NCBI GenBank assembly: GCA_014379625.1
Contig: JACMLJ010000054.1
Location: 1-37,989 of the forward strand
Length of the DNA: 37,989 nucleotides
Direction of reading: 5' to 3'
DNA from: Ferruginibacter sp.
GTDB lineage: Bacteria > Bacteroidota > Bacteroidia > Chitinophagales > Chitinophagaceae
How positions within the stretch are numbered: the stretch's first letter is position 1; every line of letters starts with the position of its first letter. The notes under the pieces are model-generated. The model was not told where the DNA came from, did not search any database, and saw nothing but the letters and a program-made list of their open reading frames with translations. The translations under genes were made by a program, and so were the position numbers. Of the stretch, positions 10,061-17,240 are shown piece after piece.

Positions 10061-10068
10061 TACTTTTG
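10061..10068 (+). promoter_or_regulatory. -7 element of the response regulator gene
   Basis: TACTTTTG matches TAnnTTTG. The TTG that could extend the reading frame (10066) is the end of this box, which argues for the ATG at 10084 and a leader of about 12 nt. Confidence 0.6.
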
Positions 10069-10083
10069 CGGAGCGAAATCAAT

Positions 10084-10758
10084 ATGAATATTGTTAAAAA
10101 AATTTTAATTGCAGACGATGAGCCGGATATCCTGGAGATCATCCAATTTAATCTGCAGGCTGAGGGATACGAAGTAATTACCGCAAAAAACGGCGATGAA
10201 GCGATTGAAGAAGCCAAAAAACATAAGCCAGACCTTATCATACTGGATATCATGATGCCGGGTAAAAACGGTATTGACGTATGCAATATCCTTCGGATGC
10301 AACCCGCTTTTAAAGAAACGTTAATTGTTTTTTTATCAGCATTAAGTGATGAAGGAACTGAAATACGAGGCCTCGAAATGGGGGCTGATGATTACCTTAC
10401 CAAGCCAATCAGTCCAAAAATTTTAGTAAGTAAAGTGAATGCCCTTTTCAGAAGGTTGAATAAGGAAGACAGCGATATTATGCATATCGGCGACCTGGTG
10501 ATAGACCGGGAAAAATATATCATTAACTACCAGGGCAGCGATATTATATTAGCCCGGAAAGAATTTGAACTGCTTGCTTTACTTGCCTCCAAGCCGGGCA
10601 AGGTTTTTTTACGGAATGAAATATTGAACCAGGTATGGGGCACCGAAGTAATTGTAGGTGACCGCACCATCGATGTTCATATCCGGAAAATTCGCCAGAA
10701 ACTAAACCTCGATTGTATAACCACGGTTAAGGGTGTAGGGTATAAATTTGAATTGTAA
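10084..10758 (+). CDS. OmpR/PhoB-family response regulator
   Basis: This is a 224-residue two-component transcription factor. The receiver domain (1-120) has the acidic pair Asp11-Asp12, the phosphorylation site Asp55 in LIILDIMMPG, and the conserved Lys in YLTKPISP. The C-terminal winged-helix DNA-binding domain (about 130-224) ends with the family pattern RTIDVHIRKIRQKL and VKGVGYKFE. Overall it is closest in style to PhoB. The next but one gene is a PhoR-like kinase, and 11-bp direct repeats of the kind bound by PhoB/PhoP occur before three transcription units in the window. An assignment to phosphate control is therefore likely but inferred. An upstream TTG start is rejected because it lies in the promoter box. 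Confidence 0.93.
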   Translation: MNIVKKILIADDEPDILEIIQFNLQAEGYEVITAKNGDEAIEEAKKHKPDLIILDIMMPGKNGIDVCNILRMQPAFKETLIVFLSALSDEGTEIRGLEMGADDYLTKPISPKILVSKVNALFRRLNKEDSDIMHIGDLVIDREKYIINYQGSDIILARKEFELLALLASKPGKVFLRNEILNQVWGTEVIVGDRTIDVHIRKIRQKLNLDCITTVKGVGYKFEL

Positions 10759-10795
10759 ACAGGCTGGGCGAGATCAGCATGGCAGTTTAAATGAA

Positions 10796-10850
10796 ATATT
10801 GCCTATTGCCATTGACTTTTGCCCATTGCCCAATACCCATCACTATTTCT
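10796..10850. repeat. Low-complexity TTGCC-type intergenic words
   Basis: Words of the form ATTGCC, TTGCCC and CCCATTGCCC recur several times between the response regulator and the hemolysin III gene. The related TTGCCTTTGCCTATTGCC occurs at 29253-29270. Confidence 0.5.
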
Positions 10851-10910
10851 CTCTTGCCCAAAGGTTCTCTTCAAAAAAGAATTTAACTTGCACCTGGTAA
10901 AAAATTGAAG

Positions 10911-11549
10911 ATGGAACCAGGTAGCAGAGGACAAGATACAAGGCTAGAAACAATAAATAGCCTTTTGCATGGCTTTGGTATATTATTCGGCCTAATCAGT
11001 ATGCCCGTCTTAATTGCGCATGCCAGCAAGGATAACAACTTTGCAGGGATTGCGGGATCGGCTATTTATGGCTTTTGCTTCCTGCTGCTATTTAGCTTTT
11101 CCACATTGTATCATGGTTTTCAGCAACCTAAAATAAAAGAACGCTTGAAAATACTTGATCACATCAGTATATATTTTCTGATAGCCGGCACTTACACACC
11201 CATCATTTTAATTTTTGTAAACAATTCATTTGGCTTCACTTTGCTGGCTATTTTATGGGGGCTTACAGTGGCAGGTATTTTTTTTAAAATATTCTTTACT
11301 GGCCGGTTCGAAATAGTATCCGTTATTGTTTATATTTTAATGGGATGGATTTCTTTTGCGGGAGGTGAAACATTTTTTGCGGCGATGCCGCCGGCGGTAA
11401 TCATATTAATTATAACCGGGGGCGCCCTTTACTGCATTGGTGTAATTTTCTACCTGTGGCAAAAGTATACGTACCATCATGCTATATGGCACATTTTTGT
11501 TTTAGCCGCTGCAATTTGCCATTATGTGGCCGTGTTAATTTCGGTATAA
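10911..11549 (+). CDS. Hemolysin III / PAQR family membrane protein
   Basis: This 212-residue polytopic protein has about seven membrane helices. It carries the family's conserved histidines: His in STLYHGFQQP after the second helix, HISIYFLIAGTYTP, and the closing HHAIWHIFVLAAAICHY. Eukaryotic PAQR proteins are zinc-dependent lipid hydrolases (ceramidase-like); the bacterial members' substrate is unsettled. The gene lies between the PhoB-like regulator and the PhoR-like kinase, all on the plus strand. That suggests a membrane-lipid role in the same response, but this is inference. The start was taken at the ATG 10911; an in-frame TTG lies two codons upstream. A loose -7 box, TTAACTTG, lies 20 bp before. 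Confidence 0.88.
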   Translation: MEPGSRGQDTRLETINSLLHGFGILFGLISMPVLIAHASKDNNFAGIAGSAIYGFCFLLLFSFSTLYHGFQQPKIKERLKILDHISIYFLIAGTYTPIILIFVNNSFGFTLLAILWGLTVAGIFFKIFFTGRFEIVSVIVYILMGWISFAGGETFFAAMPPAVIILIITGGALYCIGVIFYLWQKYTYHHAIWHIFVLAAAICHYVAVLISV

Positions 11550-11805
11550 TATAACTGCTAAGGTTAATCGTAATCTGACGCTTTGATTTTTTGACTGATA
11601 ATCAATGTTGAACAGGGAATAATCACCAGGGACAATTATAGCGGCGTCGGTAATCACGAATTAAAACTATATCTTACTAACAAAATAACACCCCTTCATG
11701 ATAAGTCAATAAATTACCCAAAATTATTTATTAGTGGTACAAAGCAGGGAAATAAGGCGTTGCTAATCCCTCCTAATTATTTAACATTATCCCGGCACCA
11801 ATAGC

Positions 11806-12855
11806 ATGTTTTCTTCAAAAAATCTTTCCCCACAACAACTATCAGCCACTACAGCATTGATAATCTCTCTTCCTATCAGTATAGGTATATTCTTTTTTCA
11901 ACCGCAATGGTGGATCGCAATGATATCTTTTTTTGTTATTCTTTCAGGAAGCTACTGGCTTATATTATTTATGGTTCAAAGTTTTGTATACCGTAAAATA
12001 AAATTGATCTACAAACTGATCTACCAAACAAAAGCCAGCAAAAGGGAGGAGTTTTATTACAAAAATATATTGCCACAAAAAAGTATCGATGAAGTGCGGG
12101 AAGACGTGGAAAACTGGGCCCAGCAGCGTAAAGCGGAGATAGAAGTATTAAAACAGAATGAAGCCTACCGTAAAGAATTTTTACAAAATTTGTCACATGA
12201 ATTAAAAACCCCCATTTTTGCGATACAGGGATATGTAGATACCTTATTAAACGGGGCACTTGAAAACCCTGAAGTAAACAAGAAATTCCTGGGCAGCACT
12301 TCCAGGAATATTGACCGGCTTGTAAACCTGGTAGATGACCTGGATGAAATTTCCAAATTAGAAAGAGGAGAACAGCTACTGTACAAAGCCAATTTTGTGG
12401 TACAGGATCTTGTGAAAGAAGTATTTGAAACCCTTTCCATAAAAGCCGAGGAAAAACAAATAAAGCTGGCGATAAAAAAAGGTTGCGAAGTAGCGCTGAC
12501 CGTATATGCCGACAAAGAAAAAATCAGGCAGGTTTTTATCAATTTAATTGACAATGCCATTAAATACGGCAAACAAAATGGTGTGATAGAAGCCAGCGCT
12601 TATAAAATTGATGGCAAAAGGATCCTGATTGAAATCAGTGACGACGGCACCGGTATCGCAGAGGAACATTTGGGAAGGATATTTGAACGATTTTACAGAA
12701 CCGACCTTGCAAGAAGCCGCAAAGTAGGTGGCAGCGGTTTAGGATTGGCAATATGCAAACATATTATTGAAGCGCATCACCAGGCTATACATGTAAGAAG
12801 CACCATTGATGTAGGTACTACCTTTGGATTTACAATGGAAAGCAGGAAAGACTAA
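11806..12855 (+). CDS. PhoR-like sensor histidine kinase
   Basis: This 349-residue membrane kinase has two adjacent membrane helices (about 14-31 and 36-58) with almost no periplasmic loop, then a short linker. The HisKA domain carries His131 in NLSHELKTPIFAI. The HATPase domain has N box FINLIDNAIKYG, G1 DDGTGI, F box RIFERFYR and G2 GGSGLGLAIC. The lack of an outer sensor domain is as in PhoR, which senses phosphate through partners, but no PAS domain is visible here. The likely partner is the response regulator at 10084, from which it is separated by the hemolysin III gene. No clear promoter was found in the 256-bp gap before it. Confidence 0.92.
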   Translation: MFSSKNLSPQQLSATTALIISLPISIGIFFFQPQWWIAMISFFVILSGSYWLILFMVQSFVYRKIKLIYKLIYQTKASKREEFYYKNILPQKSIDEVREDVENWAQQRKAEIEVLKQNEAYRKEFLQNLSHELKTPIFAIQGYVDTLLNGALENPEVNKKFLGSTSRNIDRLVNLVDDLDEISKLERGEQLLYKANFVVQDLVKEVFETLSIKAEEKQIKLAIKKGCEVALTVYADKEKIRQVFINLIDNAIKYGKQNGVIEASAYKIDGKRILIEISDDGTGIAEEHLGRIFERFYRTDLARSRKVGGSGLGLAICKHIIEAHHQAIHVRSTIDVGTTFGFTMESRKD

Positions 12856-12978
12856 ACCCCTGTCCAGGTGTTCATTGACTGAAGGTCAAATCCAATGGTC
12901 TTAGCTGCAATATTGAATATTTTTCACTCCCCGTTTTTCTTAGTTGACCCTGGTTTTTGGAGATACAAGGCAGAAAGG

Positions 12979-13034
12979 TTTAAGTTTTGTTAAGGATTTG
13001 TTTACAATTACTAAACATTCAATACAGAACTTTA
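12979..13034 (+). promoter_or_regulatory. 11-bp repeat array and -7 box before the PlcP-like gene
   Basis: Hexamers at exact 11-bp steps read TTTAAG (12979), TTAAGG (12990), TTTACA (13001) and TAAACA (13012). Seventeen of 20 bases of the last two units match part of the TonB-receptor array (GTTACAATTGCATAACATT there, TTTACAATTACTAAACATT here). The last core's C (13016) is 15 bp before the TTT of a weak -7 box, GAACTTTA (13027-13034). A poor -7 box with an array in place of the -33 element is what an activator-dependent promoter looks like. Confidence 0.6.
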
Positions 13035-13048
13035 CACTAAACGAATCC

Positions 13049-13900
13049 TTGGAAAAAAGAAAACTGGATGTAGCCGTAATATCTGACGTACACCTTGGAA
13101 CATATGGATGCCGTGCCACCGAGTTATCCCGCTACCTCTCTACAATCGACCCCGCTATCCTTGTTTTAAATGGCGATATTATTGACATTTGGCAGTTTAG
13201 TAAAAAGTACTGGCCTGCAGGCCATATGCAGGTGATCAAGCAAATTACCAGTATGCTTAGCCGTGGTGTTAAAGTGTATTATATAACCGGCAACCACGAT
13301 GAGATGCTGCGCAGGTTTGAGCATTTTTCTGTGGGCGACTTTCACATTGTAAATAAAATGGTGATCCACCATTCCAACAATACCCGAAGCTGGATTTTTC
13401 ATGGAGATGTTTTTGACGTTATTATGAAGCACAGTAAATGGCTGGCCAAATTAGGCGCGGTTGGTTATGATATGCTGATCTACATCAACTCATTTATCAA
13501 TTATGTCAGTAAAAAAATGGGTAAGGGAAAAATATCCTTATCAAAAAAAATAAAAAACTCTGTAAAAAGCGCTGTAAAGTATATCAACAATTTTGAACAA
13601 ACCGCCGCCGATATCGCGATTGAGAAAGGATATGATTACGTGGTATGCGGACATATACATCAACCCAGCAACAGGATCGTTAAAAATAGCAGTGGGAGCG
13701 TAAATTACCTGAACTCGGGCGACTGGATAGAAAACCTCACGGCCTTAGAGTATGAAAAAGATGCATGGAAAATTTATTACTACCAGGAAGATACCCAGGT
13801 ACTGGAACTACACGATTCTTTTTATGTGGATGAAGCAGCCTACCTGCGTACCGCCGAATTATTTAAAATGATGATGGAAGATTTTGTAATCGCATCTTAA
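13049..13900 (+). CDS. Calcineurin-like phosphoesterase, PlcP/LpxH type
   Basis: This 283-residue metallophosphoesterase has all metal-site motifs: SDVHLG (Asp13, His15), NGDIID, TGNHDE, HGD and GHIHQP. The family includes the lipid A enzyme LpxH and the phospholipase C PlcP, which releases diacylglycerol from phospholipids during phosphate starvation. The segment IWQFSKKYWPAGHMQV resembles the W...YWP..H stretch I recall from PlcP proteins. A glycosyltransferase gene follows after 11 bp, as in plcP-agt operons. The frame is open upstream to a TTG at 12944, but no ATG is available and that extension would cover the repeat array and promoter. The TTG at 13049, beginning LEKRKLDV, gives a leader of about 11 nt and a normal N-terminus. 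LpxH activity remains the main alternative. Confidence 0.85.
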   Translation: MEKRKLDVAVISDVHLGTYGCRATELSRYLSTIDPAILVLNGDIIDIWQFSKKYWPAGHMQVIKQITSMLSRGVKVYYITGNHDEMLRRFEHFSVGDFHIVNKMVIHHSNNTRSWIFHGDVFDVIMKHSKWLAKLGAVGYDMLIYINSFINYVSKKMGKGKISLSKKIKNSVKSAVKYINNFEQTAADIAIEKGYDYVVCGHIHQPSNRIVKNSSGSVNYLNSGDWIENLTALEYEKDAWKIYYYQEDTQVLELHDSFYVDEAAYLRTAELFKMMMEDFVIAS

Positions 13901-13911
13901 ACCATTTTACC

Positions 13912-14967
13912 ATGAAAGTATTGTACGCCACACAAGCTACCGGAAACGGGCATATCAGCAGGGCCAACGAAATAATACCCCTTTTACAAAAAAAATGCGA
14001 CCTCGATATTCTTGTCAGCGGTACCCAGGCCGATGTGGGAATCAATCATCCGGTTACTTTCCGGAGAAAAGGATTCAGTTTTATTTTTGGCAAAAAGGGC
14101 GGTATTGACCTTTTTAAAACTTTCAAACAATTCCAGTCGAAAAAATTCATATCCGAAATAAAAAATTTACCCGTTGAAAATTATGACCTGGTAATTAATG
14201 ATTTTGAACCAATCAGCGCCTGGGCCTGTAAATTAAAAGATATTCCCTGCATATCGATGAGCCACCAATTTGCAGTGCTACATACCAGTTCTCCAAAACC
14301 CGTTAAAGCAGATCCGATTGCATGGATGGTGTTACGCTATTATGCCCCCTGCAAAACAGGGGTTGGCTTTCACTTTAAGAGTTTCGCCGAAAACATTTTC
14401 ACGCCCGTGATAAGAAAAGAAATACGGTCTGCAACAATCACTAACCTTGGCCATTATACGGTGTATTTACCTGCTTATGACGATAAAAAATTAATTGCTT
14501 TTTTTTCGAATTTTAAAAATGTGCAGTGGCAGGTATTCTCAAAGCATACCCGGAAATCTTACCAGGTAAATAATTGCATGATAAAACCGGTTAGCGCAAC
14601 TGAATTTACGGCCAGCTTTACTTCCTGCGAAGGTATACTTTGCGGCGCCGGGTTTGAAACGCCTGCGGAGGCGATGTACATGGGTAAGAAATTATTGGTG
14701 GTCCCAATGAAACATCAATACGAACAACATTGCAATGCGGCCGGCGCTGCGGAATTAGGTGTACTGGTAGTTAAAAAATTAAAAGATAAATACATCCACC
14801 TGGTGGATAACTGGCTCACTGAATCTAAAATGATAAGGGTAGATTATAAAGATGAGACTAATAAAATAATTGACCGGGTTTTATCACTTTCAGCATTGCC
14901 TGGTGAAAGCAGGCTGCACAATAAACAATTAAAGGATATTGAGCCAATGATCGCTCAATGGATATAA
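13912..14967 (+). CDS. UGT/MurG-like glycosyltransferase
   Basis: This 351-residue GT-B-type glycosyltransferase starts with the acceptor-side motif ATGNGHISRA (Gly11-His14). It ends with the nucleotide-sugar site CGAGFETPAEAMYMGKKLLVVPMKHQYEQHCNA (from about 244). NDFEP near residue 100 is also typical of this family. It sits 11 bp after the phosphoesterase in one transcript. A phosphoesterase that makes diacylglycerol plus a glycosyltransferase that glycosylates it is the known route for replacing phospholipids by glycolipids under phosphate limitation, which is the role I infer. Its end is only 2 bp from the end of the convergent lipoprotein gene, leaving no space for a terminator. Confidence 0.88.
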   Translation: MKVLYATQATGNGHISRANEIIPLLQKKCDLDILVSGTQADVGINHPVTFRRKGFSFIFGKKGGIDLFKTFKQFQSKKFISEIKNLPVENYDLVINDFEPISAWACKLKDIPCISMSHQFAVLHTSSPKPVKADPIAWMVLRYYAPCKTGVGFHFKSFAENIFTPVIRKEIRSATITNLGHYTVYLPAYDDKKLIAFFSNFKNVQWQVFSKHTRKSYQVNNCMIKPVSATEFTASFTSCEGILCGAGFETPAEAMYMGKKLLVVPMKHQYEQHCNAAGAAELGVLVVKKLKDKYIHLVDNWLTESKMIRVDYKDETNKIIDRVLSLSALPGESRLHNKQLKDIEPMIAQWI

Positions 14968-14969
14968 GC

Positions 14970-15374
14970 TTATTGTCTCAATGATATGATCAGTTCTTTT
15001 GCTTCCGGCGACAGCACAGCAGTTTGTGTTTTGCCATCCTGCAAAAAATAAAAATTCATGCAGTCTGCCGCATTCATTCTAAAATCGACATCCTGGACTA
15101 CCCTGTTCATTTTAAAAAAATGCAGCGAGCCATCATAGCCACATGAATCGTCCCCTTCAGCAGACCGCTCAGCAATAAAGGTTGCCAGTTGCTCAATTTT
15201 TTGTTTATCCCTGATAATCTTAATGGCTACTACAGTATCCATTGTTCCGTCTCCCTTAAAATAATTGATAGCTACACTATCAGCATTGATTATGCGCTTT
15301 TTCAATTCTTTATTGGTCTTGTTGCAGGCCGGTAAAACAAAAACGATACTTAAAATGACCAATAGATATTTCAT
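14970..15374 (-). CDS. Small lipoprotein of unknown function
   Basis: This 134-residue protein has a short SPII signal (MKYLLVILSIVFVLPAC, lipid-bearing Cys17), so it is an inner- or outer-membrane lipoprotein. The rest is a small alpha/beta domain with two further Cys pairs (DDSCGYDG and AADCMNFY) that may form disulfides. I do not recognise a family. The reading frame is open 14 codons upstream, but that part covers a full -7 box (TACATTTG, 15386-15379) and would spoil the signal peptide, so the ATG at 15374 is used. The box lies only 4 bp from this ATG, so the message may be leaderless. Confidence 0.82.
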   Translation of the reverse strand: MKYLLVILSIVFVLPACNKTNKELKKRIINADSVAINYFKGDGTMDTVVAIKIIRDKQKIEQLATFIAERSAEGDDSCGYDGSLHFFKMNRVVQDVDFRMNAADCMNFYFLQDGKTQTAVLSPEAKELIISLRQ

Positions 15375-15378
15375 TTCG

Positions 15379-15386
15379 CAAATGTA
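15379..15386 (-). promoter_or_regulatory. -7 element of the small lipoprotein gene
   Basis: TACATTTG on the minus strand matches TAnnTTTG completely. If transcription starts about four bases after its G, as the '-7' naming implies, the first base falls at or next to the ATG at 15374. Confidence 0.5.
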
Positions 15387-15566
15387 CACACAACCGGTTT
15401 GAAATGAAAAGATCACTATTTTAACAGTACATTATTTTTAAAAAGCAGTGGTTGCGACATACTAACTGCAAATGGATAACTAACATATTGTTCTAAAAAA
15501 CTATCTAAAGTTTACAAAATAAGACTTGGTTTTATGAATTAACCGGATCTTAAATTCAAGTATATC

Positions 15567-17210
15567 TTATTTAGGATTTTTTACAGGGGCGCTTCCGGCG
15601 GACGGGGCGTTTAATGAAATTTCATCATCAGGAACATCCCAGTAGTCCGGAAAATTATAATTAATTGTTGAATTAATATTTAGTGCCCCTGTATTAGGAT
15701 TTACCACAACAGCTTTTGTTCGTCCGCCTCCAACGCTGATATCGTCTAATACCCCCCATCTCCTTGCATCATACAGGGCAACATTTCTAAAAATCAGCGC
15801 CACCCTTCTTTCTCTTCTAACTTCTTCATAGGCCAGTACCGGGTCGGTAACCATTCCGGATACGGCCGCCACAGCTGCTCCCTGGTAAGTTCTAACCGCA
15901 TCAACACTTGCCAGGCCTGTGGCAATATTACCTAATTTAATATTTGCTTCCGCCTTCATCAATTCATTCTCTTCGTATGAAGATGCAATAAATAATTCGT
16001 ATGCTCCAACAGTCCTGCTGCTGATAACGCTTACACCGGTGATACCTGCCCCACCATCAAGCAACCGGTACCTCGTACTAAAAGTGATCCCTCCTTTTTG
16101 ATTCAAATAAGTAACAAGCGAGGTAAAATTGTTCGATAATCTTTTGTCGCCGGTTTTATACTCCTGTACTAATCTTTCACTTATTTTATAAGTAGTACTG
16201 GTAGGATCGCCCGTTGTCAACGGTGCTTCTGAACCACCCGTCGCGCTCATAAAACTGCCGACAGATGCGGACCTTGCCGTAAACACCAGGTCAGAACTGG
16301 TAACTCCATTATTAACAAGGGTCAGCAAACTGTTCCAGTCAGCACTGGTCATATCTTTAACACGTTTGCTTACCAACAGGTTCCGCGCCTTCATTGTATT
16401 GATGGTATGGATCCACATAACCGGGGTTAAAACCCCGCCTTTTCCTACCTGGTTTTGAGAAGGAATTAAACCTTTCAGGATGGTAGCGAAATCTGTTGCA
16501 TTCGCGACCCCATTTAGAGCGGTGATGGCTTTATCATAATTGGCATTTGATTCAACTATAATATCTGAATACGTTTTATAATCACTACTCATCAGTACGG
16601 CATCGTTTTTTATTAAGCCGGCATAATAAATTGAACCTATGTGCGAATAAGCATATCCTTTCCAAAAATAGGCCCATGCTTTAATGGCATTTTTTTTTGA
16701 CACCGCATCCCCGGTAAACGATGTATTATCAACTATCGCCAAAACCCCGTTGCAGGCGTTGTTTAAAAAATACATCCAGGTCCACTCATAATAAAACATG
16801 TTTGAACCAGCCTTTGTTCTTGAATTATTTAACCGAACTACCTGTTTTGCAGGAGCTGTATTTGTAAGCTTAGAGCCATCATCTAAAACTACATAGTCAG
16901 GAACACTTACCTGGTTGGTAATGTTATTGGCCGCTTCTGATGTAATCACATCTGCCATCAGATCATGATAAGCAGGTGCAAGGAAAAAATAACTGTTGCC
17001 TAACCATGTGCCGCTGTATTTTGAATCTGTAATGCCGTTAAAGCCATTTTGGTAAACGGCGCCCAATCCCAATGATACAATACCTGCTTCTGAAGTAGCG
17101 CTTGCCGGAGTTGGACTGTTAGGGTTTTTAACATCGAGCTCCTTTTTGCTACAACTACTTACGAAAAGAATGGCCGCAACAAAAAGGGCATATAATAATT
17201 TATTTTTCAT
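15567..17210 (-). CDS. SusD/RagB-like outer-membrane lipoprotein
   Basis: This 547-residue surface glycan- or nutrient-binding lipoprotein pairs with a SusC transporter. The SPII signal ends at Cys20 (VSSCSKKELD). The body is helical with TPR-like repeats, and the C-terminal part has the family pattern EEVRRERRVALIFRNVALYDARRWG (about 465-490), which is typical of SusD_RagB. It lies 30 bp after the susC gene. No glycoside hydrolase, protease or sigma/anti-sigma pair is next to it, so the substrate cannot be predicted. No Pho-like repeat array was accepted for this operon. Confidence 0.93.
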   Translation of the reverse strand: MKNKLLYALFVAAILFVSSCSKKELDVKNPNSPTPASATSEAGIVSLGLGAVYQNGFNGITDSKYSGTWLGNSYFFLAPAYHDLMADVITSEAANNITNQVSVPDYVVLDDGSKLTNTAPAKQVVRLNNSRTKAGSNMFYYEWTWMYFLNNACNGVLAIVDNTSFTGDAVSKKNAIKAWAYFWKGYAYSHIGSIYYAGLIKNDAVLMSSDYKTYSDIIVESNANYDKAITALNGVANATDFATILKGLIPSQNQVGKGGVLTPVMWIHTINTMKARNLLVSKRVKDMTSADWNSLLTLVNNGVTSSDLVFTARSASVGSFMSATGGSEAPLTTGDPTSTTYKISERLVQEYKTGDKRLSNNFTSLVTYLNQKGGITFSTRYRLLDGGAGITGVSVISSRTVGAYELFIASSYEENELMKAEANIKLGNIATGLASVDAVRTYQGAAVAAVSGMVTDPVLAYEEVRRERRVALIFRNVALYDARRWGVLDDISVGGGRTKAVVVNPNTGALNINSTINYNFPDYWDVPDDEISLNAPSAGSAPVKNPK

Positions 17211-17240
17211 GTTGAAATTAATTTTATTTTAATTAATAGT

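Noticed and set aside
11550..11805. TAACAAAATAACA upstream of the kinase gene as another phosphate box
   Set aside because: The two cores are 8 bp apart, not 11, and no -7 box lies at the expected distance.
12944..13048. N-terminal extension of the phosphoesterase from a TTG at 12944
   Set aside because: It would encode through the 11-bp repeat array and -7 box; protein motifs and a usual N-terminus begin after 13049.
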